DNA of 64,000 nucleotides from Hybos culiciformis (Eukaryota; Arthropoda; Insecta; Diptera; Hybotidae). The notes beneath the pieces are model-generated. The model had not been told where the DNA came from. It did no database searches and worked only from the letters and a program-made list of their open reading frames with translations. The stretch is taken from the NCBI GenBank assembly GCA_964007475.1, contig OZ023274.1, forward strand, positions 60,532,076 to 60,596,075. Reading direction: 5' to 3'. This document shows positions 1-10,559 of the stretch, one piece after another; the first letter of the stretch is position 1; each line of letters opens with the position of its first letter. The position numbers and the translations under genes are program-made.

Positions 1-371
1 GATGAGTTTGAAGTTGATTTTGTGAAAAAAGATACAAATCCTCCAAACGTTCCCCAATGTCGGCCCATTGAACGATATTGGGCTTTGGTGAAAAGGGTCT
101 TGAAAAATGATCAACAGGCTGCAACAGACCTTCGGGTTTTCTCAAAAAAATGGAAAAAATGAAAAAAGTTCTGGGACTGTCATTAATATTATGAAGCGGA
201 TTCGAACGTACTTAAGAAAAGAATGGGAACAAAAAGAAAATAACTTTTTAAATGTTTATAAATTTTTTTAATAAAATTTTTTTTCAAAATATTGAAAGTG
301 CAAAAAAAAAAAATTTTCTAAACTTGAGTTATACTGAATCAAACTTTACAGATTTCATTCGTTTCAGTCCT
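1..371 (+). mobile_element. Tc1/mariner (DD37E-type) element, 3' part, cut by window start
   Basis: Positions 1-162 encode the last part of a transposase and end at a TGA. The sequence matches 6822-7193 almost base for base; the visible differences are a few substitutions and a one-base length change near 219. The right inverted terminus ends at 371 and is followed by TA, the usual mariner target duplication. The catalytic third acidic residue lies in the motif R-P-I-E-R-Y-W. The 5' half lies outside the window, so nothing can be said about whether it was intact. Confidence 0.85.
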
Positions 372-603
372 TAATTTAAAATTTGCACGGATTTGTCTTC
401 GAAATAACAGCATAATTGGACTTATTTCAGGATTTTCAAACATTTATTTTGGAATAAAGACTTATTTCGAGATGACATTGATAAATTAAATTAACAAAAA
501 AAAAGAATGAATACATGAATCGAGGTAAGATTCACAAACTTCAAAAACTCTAAATGGAATAAAAACATAAATTGAGATAATATCGCTAAACTAAAAAAGT
601 TTT
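372..603 (+). repeat. Direct duplicate of 7194-7425 (flank of mariner copy)
   Basis: The match to the second mariner copy continues about 230 bp beyond the mariner inverted terminus and stops near 603. The shared stretch is noncoding and contains the recurring motif GGAATAAAAACATAA. Because the match crosses the element's end, this is either a segmental duplication carrying the mariner, or a mariner sitting inside another repeat. Upstream flanks cannot be compared, because the first copy starts at the window edge. Confidence 0.8.
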
Positions 604-929
604 AATCAGTAGAATAATATTATATTCAGTAGAAATATATTTACTATACTATGTATATTGGTACTTACATTTTTTTGCAGTACCAGTATATTGTGAGAAA
701 ATACTGCAATATTTTTACAGTACCAGTATGCTGGTATTGCATATTGTATTCAGTACGAAAATACTTAAATTTAGTCAGCTCTGTCAACAGTAAATTTATG
801 TTGCGTGTCATTGAAGATGAATCTCCTTGCCGAAAAAGACCTCTCGACATCACATGATGTGGTAGAAGTATATCTAAAATATTCGCAAATATTCGCAAAA
901 ATTTTGTAAAGCCAAACTAATACTAAACC
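604..929. other. No gene; short CAGTACCAGTAT-like repeats
   Basis: No supported gene. Around 650-770 the motif TACAGTACCAGTAT and its complement recur and could form a small hairpin near 720-745. Nothing else is recognised. Confidence 0.5.
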
Positions 930-1621
930 AACAAAAAACATCTTCAAAATTCAACCGGCTGGTGGAGAAATCGAAATAAAAGAAAAGACTAGTGGTAAAT
1001 TTTTTGAGAGTGTTGGAAACAACACGATTACCGATTTTATCGTGTTGCCTGGGCTAAGAACATTTGATGGAATAATTGGAGATGACACATTGCGAGAACT
1101 GGAAGTTGTTATAGACCGAAAAGAAAATATTCTTCAATTCCTCTGAAAGAAAAACCTTCCATACAAGTTAATAATAAAGGAATTAGAGATGGTCATTTAT
1201 CCGAAGATGTAAGACACGAATTAAAAATTATTTAAGGTAACCATAAAAGTCTTTTTGGTGCGATTAACCATAACAAGTTGTCAAAACAAATATAAGAGCT
1301 GAAATAAAAACATCTACGCACAACGGACGCACTTTCGACATTAAGATTAAAAGCAAACATCCTTGAACCAGTAACAGCTGACTCATTTATTACGTCTGGA
1401 ACAGTTCATAACGCAAACGAAGATAACACCGAAATGATTCCTTGTTGCGAATCTCCACTAAACGTGTTTAGAAACCAATTCATAATAATATTTATCTGAT
1501 GAAAACAGCTCTGAATTAGAGTCGCATCCCAAATACAGAAAAAAATTAATCAATTTCCAAATTATTGATAAAGGAAAACTAAATCCCAGTGTTGTAAACG
1601 GTATTAAAATTCCAGAGAAAT
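930..1621 (+). pseudogene. Degraded Gypsy-type pol: protease part and RNase H-integrase linker
   Basis: Around 940-1150 one frame reads like the protease region of Gypsy-family pol, with the characteristic V-L-P-G-L and T-F-D-G-I-I-G-D-D segments and then a stop near 1144. After more stops and frame changes, 1310-1610 reads like the linker between RNase H and integrase (E-S-P-L-N-V-F-R-N-Q). The reverse transcriptase body is missing, so a large internal deletion is inferred. The reading continues after the MITE at 1622-1988 into integrase. This is a non-functional relic; the assignment to the Gypsy lineage is from motif memory, not a search. Confidence 0.7.
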
Positions 1622-1988
1622 CAGCGTTACCAACTTAGGGGTTTTCCCCCTAGATTTAGGGGTTTTTTTTGTTGACAGAGGGATTTTTAGGGGGTAATTT
1701 GTTTCAGGGGTTTTTTTAGGGGTATGATGTATGATCTTAAAAGCGAAGATTTAGATGACATTTGTTATATTTTTGATTGCATTTCATAAGATACCTTATC
1801 TGCTAATTTTATTATAAATAAATAATTTTATTAAACCACATAATTTACGATGTGCGTTATATAGTTTTCTTCAAGCATCTATTTGAAATCCTCATAGGTT
1901 ATAATATCTATAAAAAAAAATTTAGGGGTTTTTTAGGGGGAAATTTTATTTTTTTAGGGGGAAACATTTGAAAAGGTTGGTAACCCTG
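1622..1988. mobile_element. hAT-type MITE with perfect 8-bp target duplication
   Basis: The 367-bp element starts CAGCGTTACCAAC and ends GTTGGTAACCCTG, giving imperfect terminal inverted repeats with the CAG start usual for hAT. It is flanked on both sides by the 8-bp sequence AGAGAAAT (1614-1621 and 1989-1996), the duplication length expected of hAT. Each end carries several TTAGGGG or GGGGGAAA runs as subterminal repeats. There is no coding capacity. It sits in the integrase N-terminal region of the degraded Gypsy. Confidence 0.9.
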
Positions 1989-1996
1989 AGAGAAAT

Positions 1997-2668
1997 ACAT
2001 CTCCACGAAAAATTTTCTAAATTTTAAAGTCTGTATTGGCCAGAGGATGGTAGAAGACATCCTCCACCAAGAAGACAAATTTGAAATCATTGAGAAAGAG
2101 CACAGGAGATCTAATAGAAATTGCAATAAAAATATTCTAGAGATTTTATTTTCCAAAAATGAAGACTTTAATTAAAGAATATATGAAGACATACGAAATC
2201 TGTAACATCAACAAGTATTACCGAAACCCTCAAAAACCAGAATTTCAAGAAACACCCATTCCATCGTACCCATCGGAAATACTTCACATGGACATTATCG
2301 AAATTCAAAAAGAAAAAAATCATAACCTGTTTAGAAAAATTTTCAAAAATCGCTAATTTTTTTTTTATTAAAGTTAAATCTTTATTACATTTGAGAGACA
2401 AAATTACCAAAATCCTTCATTATTTTACTGTTCCGAAAATACTTGTAACTTGTTCATCAAAACTTTGGGTATTGAGTTGCATCTTACACCAAGTCAAAAA
2501 AGTGAAGTAAACGGAGCAGTCGAAAGAGTACACTCTACAATTGTTGAAATAGTAAGATGCCTCCAGAAAGAACTTTCAGATCAATCTTTATATATTTCAC
2601 CTTGGTTTGTATATTGGTGGTGTTGCTCTTTTTTAGTTTTTGGTCGAACCATAAAAATTGGTATCTAA
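1997..2668 (+). pseudogene. Degraded Gypsy-type integrase
   Basis: Reading resumes immediately after the MITE. The zinc-binding region is visible: a His-containing segment near 2100, then 2159-2356 ending in a segment where the first Cys of the C-x-x-C pair is replaced by Tyr (T-Y-E-I-C-N). The core follows with P-S-E-I-L-H-M-D-I (first catalytic Asp), and 2450-2600 contains T-P-S-Q-K-S-E-V-N-G-A-V-E-R-V-H-S (third catalytic Glu region). The reading frame is broken between 2356 and 2450 and ends at 2668. Clearly an integrase relic; non-functional. Confidence 0.8.
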
Positions 2669-2957
2669 AAATGGGGGTCTTTTTTTTTTTGTAAAACAGT
2701 AAAATTGTTATAAAATTGTTTTTGAAAATGCACCGCTTTATATGGTTAAAATTATTATATTATCCAACAACAATTTCATACGACAAAAAAAAAGGTGATT
2801 TATATTAAAATTTCTATAATTGTTAATTTTTTTTAATAATTTTTTACGTTAAAAATTATTTATTACACTGTTTCGAATTAGAACAAAAATTAAATATTAA
2901 ACTTCACGGTAACATAAGTCAACGTAGTTTATGAGCTTAAAAATAAATCTTATTTAC

Positions 2958-3000
2958 TAATCGTCGCCATAAAATTATACTATCGTAAATCCCAAAAATC
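2958..3000 (+). repeat. Fragment of CGTCGG-terminus MITE family
   Basis: The sequence from TCGTCGCC onward, followed by an AAAATTATA stretch and ATCGTA, matches the terminus of the elements at 14888-15163 and 61870-62376. Only one end is recognisable here. Confidence 0.45.
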
Positions 3001-3029
3001 CGTTTTTGGCAAATCCCATTAGAAGTTTA

Positions 3030-3120
3030 AATGTAAATATAAACATAAAAACATAAAAACAAAAAAATATAAACATAAAAACATATAAACATAAAAAAAA
3101 TAGAATTTAAAATAACAAAA
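3030..3120. repeat. A-rich simple repeat (ATAAACATAAAAAC)
   Basis: Tandem-like repetition of ATAAACATAAAA units. Low complexity; no coding signal. The rest of 2670-3940 is AT-rich without a gene I can support. Confidence 0.7.
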
Positions 3121-3944
3121 AAAATTTAAATCTAAAACTAAAAGTTAACAATTGAGACTTTAATTATCACAACAAACCTATATCTTCAACAATGAGACCC
3201 ATTGTTTTCAACGTTTCTAAATTATTTTAAAATTTTTGTTATTAAGGTACAAAAATTAATATAATTTTGTAAAATAAATTTATAATGAAAATAAAAAAAT
3301 TAAATATAATTCACTTCAAAATATTATTAACAAAACATAAAACTAAATATAAAATTAAAAATTCAGACTTAATTCTGTGTTAAAAAGCAATAACACCATA
3401 ACTAGTTTTATGTAAATATTCAGGGGAGCATATCGAAAGTTTAAATGTCAATTTCAAAAAAGTTATTGGAGATATTTACTCCGTTTTTTCCTAATAAGGC
3501 TTTGGTTATAGGAAATACTGAAACAAATTTCTACAATGGAAGTGTTTACCAAAAAAAATTAACGATAAAAAAAGTTATTTATGTCGTTTTTACTTTTTGA
3601 ATTATTCAGAATTGTGACCCTTATGCTTTTTTTCTAAAACAATGTTTTTAAATTTTTTGAGCTTATCTCGATCTAAAATATTTTTACAAATTCATTTTCA
3701 AATAAATAATATGTTTACTTACAATGAAGATAGCATAACACGCAGAACATAAAAATCAAAACTAAGAGTGTGAAAAAAAATAACAAGTTAAATTGGTTTA
3801 GCTTATTTGTATTTCCAAAACAATAAAAAAGATAAATGTATCTGAAAACTAAACTTAGTTAAGATTATTAAAACTGTCAATTAGTAAATAAGCTTAAGAC
3901 GTATTTGAAACACGTCTTAAGCTATTTCAAATAATTTACAACTC

Positions 3945-5510
3945 TTCAATTTCTGAATCGTGTTCATCATCATTAAGGTCAGAATCAATGTTAGCAATCG
4001 AACCATCGCTTAAGTTTTTGTAAAAATCGTGGAAACATGGATCTTAGAGAGGTAGCATACATAAAAAACCGACTTTCTTTTCCTTGGAAATGATTGGTAG
4101 GTTACTAATCAGGTTCAAGTCCCTATTACCAAAAGAATTAACTCCACGTATCCGTATATTTAATGATTTGAATAGTGCGGCATCTTCTTATATTTCATTT
4201 TACCAAAGTTACCTTGACTGTATCTTATCCATTTTAAATCAGCCCATAGAAATCTTTCGCCATCATCATTAAACTTACGCCAATTAAATTAATTTTTTGA
4301 AAAACTATTAAGCGGCGGTCACATGAAACTGGTTTACCAGCCACTGCTCGCTGCTAGTCAGCAGCGGCTGGCTAGCAGCGACAGCAACCAGCATACGGGA
4401 GAGTTCACACAGTGTTGTGCAAACTTTAGCAGCTGGTCTGGCAGCAGCAATGTTTTGAATCAGTTTATTTTATTAATTTGAAATTTTTATATTTTGGTCT
4501 CTGTTTGCTACAAAATAATCAACAACATTGGCCAGCAGCGCTAGTAAAGTTGAACCGTTCAACTTCACCACCCGCTACTAAAATCTCTCCGCTGCTGCTG
4601 ACACCAACGGACATGACAGTTCACATGGTGCTGCTTAACTGGCTATTAGCAGCAAGCAGCGACCAGCGGCTGGTAAACTAGTCTCGTGTGACCGCCGCTT
4701 TAAAGTCATAAAAAATTTCATTACACATTTCTATCACATGAAATTGGTTTTTTTTTCCCAAATTATACCATTCTCGTGGATGTTGTATTTTGACCAATAA
4801 TTTTCGTAAAAATATATATAATTGCAGTAAACGCTAACGTGAGGTTGCCACAACCATATAAGTTGATTTCGGCAACCATCAAATTTCTAGTGTTGCATAT
4901 TACTATTACGGTAATAGATCTCTTCTCTCAAAGTAATATATAAAACCCTCCCTCTTATTGTAATCTCCCAATGGCCAATATTTATCAAACATTTCTTTCT
5001 GTTGATCGTATAAGATTTTATTTTTACATTTTCCTCGGCAGTCGCTCATCGGAATACATTTGCGTTCGTCAATGACCTATTTAGATTTCTTAATGTAGGC
5101 TTTACCAGAGTTTCGTAAAATTTTTCTATTTTTTTTTTAACTGTTTCATTTGTTTCTAAATCAATACTTACTGGAGGATCATCAATTCCACAAATATTTT
5201 CATATAAGTCTGAGTTTTCATTTCCTAATGAATTTATAGGCACACGTTCATGTTCTAAATAATCAGGAATTTCATAATCAGGATCTTTTTTCTCATCGTC
5301 GAGTCGAAATCCATGTCAACAGAAGGCGTTTTTGGAGTGTATACTTCGGAGAGAATATTGTGCTGAAAAAATGTGTTAAATTGGGTGGCTGACATTTCGG
5401 ATTCAGTTTCACAATTGACATTGGATCTGTCTGGAGTATCAAGAGTAATTTCTGTAGGTTTGTGAAATTTATTATTTTACGGCCATTGAAACAAAGAATC
5501 ATTTTCAATA
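3945..5510 (-). pseudogene. Transposon-derived gene remnant B (N-terminal, Cys-rich and C-terminal parts)
   Basis: Read on the minus strand, pieces in different frames line up as one gene: an acidic start near 5460-5290 continuing as D-D-E-K-K-D-P-D-Y-E-I-P; then a Cys-rich segment near 5070-4910 with P-M-S-D-C-R-G-K-C-K-N-K, W-P-L-G-D-Y-N-K-R and F-E-R-R; then after the MITE at 4311-4699 a C-terminal part near 4280-3945 with W-A-D-L-K-W-I-R-Y, P-L, H-D-F-Y-K-N-L and an acidic tail ending in a stop. The order and motifs match a widespread but, as far as I know, poorly named insect transposon-derived protein family. The central catalytic-like portion is absent here. At least two frameshifts and stops make it non-functional. 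Confidence 0.5.
4311..4699. mobile_element. PIF/Harbinger-type MITE with TTA target duplication
   Basis: The 389-bp element is unusually GC-rich for the window. It begins AGCGGCGGTCACATGAAACT and its other end is the complementary GTGTGACCGCCGCT, with inverted repeats of about 45 bp. TTA lies on each side (4308-4310 and 4700-4702), the 3-bp duplication typical of Harbinger. The interior is rich in CAGCAGC/GCTGCTG. The 67-codon open frame inside it (4478-4681) runs into the inverted repeat and is not taken as a gene. It is inserted within remnant B. Confidence 0.9.
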
Positions 5511-5907
5511 ATTTTTGCTGTCTTATTCAGGCCGAATTCTATAAAATTTGGGAATTATAAAAAAAAAGAAATTATTATTTTGCGTTCGTCAGTGTTTTCA
5601 AAAATTTACTTACCAGAATCAAATAGATCTACTTTTTTATTATTTTCTTTATTTTGTTACTTTTTATTTTTTTACTGTGCCATATGAAGGATTATTTCAG
5701 CGCGAGTGATGATTTTGTTTTGAAAGTACCATTATTATGTTTTGAGTTCACTTGTTTAATTATTTATTTTGTTCAAAATTTATTATTACAAAAATTAAAA
5801 AAAAATTCAAACCAATGGTTGCTTAGATCCTTAACAATAAAGTACTCTTTTTTTTATATCAAAAATTTAACATTTTGCTTTAATTTTGCAACAAGAGCAA
5901 TAACATA
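5511..5907. other. No gene supported
   Basis: AT-rich DNA between remnant B and the mariner. A TA at 5906-5907 forms the left target duplication of the mariner. An 84-codon open frame at 5654-5908 is hydrophobic and A/T-driven, and runs into the mariner terminus; it is not supported. Confidence 0.5.
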
Positions 5908-7193
5908 AGGACTGAAACAAATAGAATCTGTAAAATTCAAAGTAGGCTATGCATTTTATTTCAAATCTTTTTTATCCCGTTATTCGTGAAAATTGAAATA
6001 TAAACATTTAAAAAATTTTTCTTACTCAAGGTTTTGAGGTAGTTAAGTTAAAAGTGAAATTAAAATGAATGAAATAGAAAGAAGAAAAAAAATAATTGAC
6101 AAATGGGTCGAAAATCCTCAACGCCCTCATCATTTCATCTCCAAAGAACTAAAAATTGCTAGGTCAACTGTGGATTCGGTATTAAAAAATTATTTCAAAT
6201 CGTTGTCCGATTCTAGGAAAATAAAATCGAAGGGAAAATTTGGCCCACATAATAAAAAACTGGACAACAAGATCGTCAAGACCATATTGAAAAATAGAAG
6301 CATGTCGTCAAGGGATATTGCTAAAAAATGTAGAACCAATCAAACAATGGTTCAAAGATGCAAGAAACGAGTTGGTCTGAAGTCACGAAAGAAACAAAAA
6401 ATTCCAAAAGTCACCGAAAAGCAAAAAAAAATAATAAAAACAAGATCAAGAAAATTATATGATCTCATTGGGAAAAAAAATCATGCCTCATTTTGGACGA
6501 TGAAACCTACGTCAAGGCAGATTTTTGCACTCTACCGGGTCCTCAGTACTTTGTGGCAGAATAAGGCGAGGTTCTTCCCGAATCACAAACTTCAGTTGGC
6601 ATTGAGAAATTCGGTAAAAAATATCTTCTGTGGCAAGCTATTTGTCAGTGTGGAAAAAAAAGTGCGTCATTTGTGACTTCCGGTACTGTTAACACTGAAG
6701 TTTATACAAAAGAATGCATCAAAAAACGCCTGGTTCCTTTCATTAAAAACCACGAAGGCCCAACTCTATTTTGTCAGATTTGGCTCCTGCCCATTACTCC
6801 CGTGCCACAATAAGCGTCTTGGATGAGTTTGAAGTTGATTTTGTGAAAAAAGATACAAATCCTCCAAACGTTCCCCAATGCCGGCCCATTGAACGATATT
6901 GGGCTTTGGTGAAAAGGGTCTTGAAAAATGATCAACAGGCTGCAACAGACCTTCGGGTTTTCTCAAAAAAATGGAAAAAATGAAAAAAGTTCTGGGACTG
7001 TCATTAATATTATGAAGCGGATTCGAACGTACTTAAGAAAAGAATGGGAAACAAAAAGAAAATAACTTTTTAAATGTTTATAAATTTTTTTAATAAAATT
7101 TTTTTTCAAAATATTGAAATTGCAAAAAAAAAAAATTTTCTAAACTTGAGTTATACTAAATCAAACTTTACAGATTTCATTCGTTTCAGTCCT
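5908..7193 (+). mobile_element. Tc1/mariner DD37E-type transposon, nearly full length
   Basis: The 1286-bp element starts AGGACTGAAACAAATAGAAT and ends with its complement GTTTCAGTCCT, with imperfect inverted repeats of about 26-28 bp. TA flanks both ends (5906-5907, 7194-7195). A transposase gene occupies most of the interior. Between the second and third catalytic residues I count 37 residues, which places it in the DD37E group. A near-identical 3' half occurs at 1-371, so the family was active recently. Confidence 0.9.
6065..6983 (+). pseudogene. Mariner DD37E transposase, frameshifted
   Basis: The reading frame opens with ATG at 6065. Residues about 1-110 form the paired helix-turn-helix DNA-binding region (S-T-V-D-S-V-L, S-S-R-D-I-A-K, T-M-V-Q-R-C). 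Near 6480 the frame slips: the first catalytic Asp segment (L-I-L-D-D-E-T-Y) lies in a different frame from the start. The first frame runs to a stop at 6676. The last third is open at 6771-6983, with the second Asp in S-D-L-A-P-A-H-Y-S and the third residue in R-P-I-E-R-Y-W. The S before the second Asp replaces the more usual P. The usual full length is near 340 residues. The frame changes make this copy inactive by itself. Confidence 0.85.
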
Positions 7194-7425
7194 TAATTTA
7201 AAATTTGCACGGATTTGTCTTCGAAATAACAGCATAATTGGACTTATTTCAGGATTTTCAAACATTTATTTTGGAATAAAGACTTATTTCGAGATGACAT
7301 TGATAAATTAAATTAACAAAAAAAAAGAATGAATACATGAATCGAGGTAAGATTCACAAACTTCAAAAACTCTAAATGGAATAAAAACATAAATTGAGAT
7401 AATATCGCTAAACTAAAAAAGTTTA
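7194..7425 (+). repeat. Direct duplicate of 372-603
   Basis: Noncoding flank that continues the match between the two mariner copies beyond the terminus. After 7425 the two sequences diverge, though the GGAATAAAAACATAA motif occurs once more at about 7430. Confidence 0.8.
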
Positions 7426-7675
7426 AATCGGAATAAAAACATAACTCGAGATTTCATCTTCTTTGACTGATTTAAATTTAGAGGCAAAATGTCACAACTA
7501 GATCTGTTATTAATCCGTTTGTAAGTTGGAATTTAAATGAGATATGCTATTAGGATCTGCTTTATATCTCAGAAACTATGAATCGTAGGTTCACAGAATT
7601 TTTCACAATATATTTATAATGAAATATTTTTTATTTATTGAGGTATTTTAAATAAACGTTTAAAGTAGTCTACAT

Positions 7676-8795
7676 CTACTTTTGGCAAATAAATATAAGA
7701 CTTTTATTGTCTTGAACTTTTTCATTTGAAATTGGCTTCGTATCCAAAACTTTCAGTTTTGAGTCAAAAAGATTATTCGAAGTTTGCAAATTTGATTTTC
7801 CGGCGTTAGATAAAACTGATTTTGTTTGGTATTCAATTTCTGCCGCAGTAGTTTTAAATTCTATTTGAAAAAGATTTGAAGAAGAATATCTTAAAATTTT
7901 TATTTTAGTGAAGGGAACAATTTGAAAATTAAGCTTTGAGGCTTTTAAAGAATAATTTTTGAAATATTTATTTTTAGTCATTTTTATTAAAGAAAGTTTA
8001 ACTTTTGGAAAATTTGCATATAGTATTTTTTTAATTAGATCTAAAGGTCTATGAACTTCTTTTCCTTTTAAAAAGCCATCAATGATGCTACAGACAGCGT
8101 CCACTTCTTGTATTCTTGAATGATCCGGTTCTGAAAATTTTTGAGTCAAACTTTTGATAAATGGATGTTCGAACAAAAATTGAAGCAAAGCTGTAGACAT
8201 AATTTTATTCTTGTTTTGTGGAACGTACGAATCGCTCTATAGCACCAGATGTTCAACACTCTCAGTGTATTTTAGAATCTTTGACGTACTAACCAAATCA
8301 TTTCCAGATCTTCCACTAAAAATCTCGTTCCATATGGCACAATATGCCACGTTTGGTTTATTGTGGAAACATGCAGTGGCAGTTAAATTAAAAACGGTGA
8401 GTATCTTTTATAATAAAAGGAAGACGCAAAACCCTTGGGTAAAGAAAATACGCTTTGCATGTCAAAACATATTACAAGAAAGGTTTCAGCAGATTTTTTG
8501 AATACAACACAACGATCGCACTGGTCCTTCTTAGGCTTGTAAAATGCCAAATTAAAGTATTCATTAAATATTTTCGAATAAATACAAAAAACTCTTGCTG
8601 AAACAAGTCGAATATTTTTCTAATTGTTAAACATTGCTCTATATATTTTCGTGTCGAGCTTTCTCTGCAATAGTGTTGTGAAGTAATAGTGGTGAAACTA
8701 TCAATATGTTTTTTTATTTTATTAATGTGTTTAACAGAAGTCTTCTTTTTAATATGTTTTCCTTTTTTAGTACTATTAGGGAAACCCGTTTTCAT
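7676..8795 (-). pseudogene. Transposon-derived gene remnant A (central and C-terminal parts)
   Basis: On the minus strand the frame beginning at 8795 holds K-H-I-D-S-F, S-Q-H-Y-C-R and R-K-Y-I-E-Q-C-L-T-I-R-K-I. After a frame change near 8600 it continues with F-N-L-A-F-Y-K-P-K-K-D-Q-C-D-R-C and V-I-C-F-D-M-Q near 8550-8470. A further change leads to L-Y-S-D-S-Y near 8240, and the 174-codon frame 8200-7676 continues with an S-R-I-Q-E-V-D-A-V segment, a K-E-V segment and a C-terminal T-K-I-K-I-L-R-Y block. Conserved Asp-bearing blocks suggest a DDE-like nuclease fold, but that is inference. This is the part of the family missing from remnant B. The frame changes make it a pseudogene. Confidence 0.5.
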
Positions 8796-9120
8796 ATTAT
8801 GAATATTCTTAAAATAATAATATATACGAATTTCGGGAATATCGGGGCTATTTAAAAAAAACTTTTTGCAGACCTAAAATGTGAATAAATCATGGAAAAA
8901 AAGGACTTGTTTTTGACCCGTTCGCCTTTTTTCTCGAATCATGTATTTTTTTCCATAATTTTTAGAACTTTTTCATGCACATAACAATCAACTTTACTTC
9001 ATGAAAGAAATATTGTTTGCGTAAACGAAGAAATAATAAGTCATTGTAATGTGCGAGTTTTTTGATAATTCGTGTAAAAGAAACACGAATCAAGAAACAC
9101 ATGACCTTAAAAAATACATT
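8796..9120. other. No gene; AT-rich
   Basis: Noncoding. The motif AATCATG...TTTTTCCAT occurs here and again near 9970, possibly an outer, poorly preserved inverted repeat around the tRNA-like arms. Confidence 0.4.
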
Positions 9121-9205
9121 TTTAATTTCAATAGCTTAGCCCATAGGTAGAGATGTAGGTTTGCAATGCTGAGGACCCAGGTTCGAATCTTGAAGAGGAC
9201 AATTA
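9121..9205 (+). repeat. tRNA-like arm (left), with pol III box-like motifs
   Basis: The segment contains TAGCTTAGCC...GGTAGAG, resembling an A box, and GGTTCGAATC, a B box core, with tRNA-like spacing. It aligns well with the complement of 9530-9617. I could not fold a convincing anticodon arm, so it is not called a tRNA gene. It may be a tRNA-derived SINE or foldback-element arm. Confidence 0.5.
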
Positions 9206-9529
9206 TGTGAAAAAAAAAAATTTTTTTTTATATCTTATAATTTTTTATTTCATTTTTTTTTTCCTTTTTTTTTTTTTTTTACTTTTATTTTTTTTTATTT
9301 ATTTATTTATTTTTTTTTTTATTTTATTTTTTTTTTATTTTATTTTATTTTTTATTTATTTTTTATTTATTTAATTTTTTTTTATTTATTAATTTTTTTT
9401 TATAATTTTTTATTTATTTAATTTTTTTTTATTTATTAATTTTTTTTTTATAATTTTTTATTTTTTTTATTTACCTATATTTATTAAATTTAATTTAATT
9501 TTATTAAATTTATAATTGTTTTTTTTGAT
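9206..9529. repeat. T-rich low-complexity spacer (TTTATTT)n
   Basis: Almost pure T/A sequence made of TTTATTTA and long T runs, lying between the two inverted tRNA-like arms. Confidence 0.8.
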
Positions 9530-9617
9530 TTTTCTCATGCTCTCTCTTCGGGATTCGAACCTTGTACTTTTACATTGCAAACGTTCAACTCTACCACTAG
9601 GCTACGCAATTGAAATT
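9530..9617 (-). repeat. tRNA-like arm (right), inverted
   Basis: Read on the minus strand it contains GTAGCCTAGTGGTAGAGT (A-box-like), TTTGCAATG, and GGTTCGAATCC, an exact match to the B-box consensus. A-to-B spacing is about 43 nt. Anticodon-stem pairing is poor. It forms an inverted pair with 9121-9205 about 325 bp away. Confidence 0.5.
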
Positions 9618-10010
9618 GAGATAGAGTGTAAAATAGAAAATATAAATTATATACTGACCACAATATCTTTCTTAAGTTTCAAAAAATTTCATCAATTCAA
9701 GAAATAATTTATTTAACTAATAGAAAACTGTAACCATAGAATATGAAAAAAATATTATCAAATAAGAAATGTATTCGCAAAGAATCATGTTTTTAATTTT
9801 CATGTTTCGTTGAAAAAAAAAATACACAAACGAAGGAAAAAAATTCTTAAACTGTGTTAGAATTACATCAAGTAAATATTTACTTAAATTAAGAAATATT
9901 TACATAAATGAAGAAATAATTACTTCATTAATGAAAATAAGCCCATTAAATCAAGCAAGATAAGTTTACTTGAATCATGGAAAAAGCCATAAATAACAGA
10001 CGAGAAAAAA

Positions 10011-10325
10011 TTGCAAAATTTAAGCAACTATTTAACATATCAAGTGAATTCGCTTTTCTTAAATTTTAGTGATTATGAAAGTGTATTGCACGATTCTAGA
10101 AATATTTTTCCCTCAGTGTATATGCGGACCTTTTTCGCTTTCCCTAATGTCCGTAATTTAAATAGTGAGGATTATGGAATTTTTGACCAACTCTCACAAA
10201 ATACTTTAATATCCCAAATTGTTAACCTGTTAGAACGTTTATGTGTTAGTGAAGAAATATTGCACACAATTTCAGATTCAGATACAGAATTAATTTCTGA
10301 TGACGAAATGGAAATGGAAAAGTAA
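10011..10325 (+). CDS. Hypothetical 104-codon open frame
   Basis: The open frame is not recognised. The C-terminal third is acidic (S-D-S-D-T-E-L-I-S-D-D-E-M-E-M-E-K). After the stop, the next 100 bp in another frame contain R-L-R-K-R-I-M-E-R-Y, so it could be a scrap of a larger, decayed gene, possibly of the hAT-like element whose end lies near 10676. Composition is more balanced than the surrounding AT-rich DNA, the only positive sign of coding. No start context or homology supports it strongly. Confidence 0.2.
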   Translation: MQNLSNYLTYQVNSLFLNFSDYESVLHDSRNIFPSVYMRTFFAFPNVRNLNSEDYGIFDQLSQNTLISQIVNLLERLCVSEEILHTISDSDTELISDDEMEMEK

Positions 10326-10559
10326 CCCGTAAAACCTAGTTCTCTGCAGGAAAGGCTTCGCAAAAGAATTATGGAACGATACACACAACTACTACAAAAA
10401 AAAAAAAACCAAGAAGGATTTAATACATGTAATGCACGCGGAAGTAAAGTATTTTGAAAGTGAAGGCATCAAATATAAAATAACATGATGTAATATTTTA
10501 CTGAATTTTATTTTATTAAGTGATTAATTTACATTCTCTGTTTAGGGAATATTTTCTAG

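Noticed and set aside
4478..4681. 67-codon open frame
   Set aside because: Lies inside the Harbinger MITE and runs into its inverted repeat.
9121..9617. Functional tRNA genes
   Set aside because: Box-like motifs are present, but anticodon and acceptor stems do not pair acceptably in either arm.
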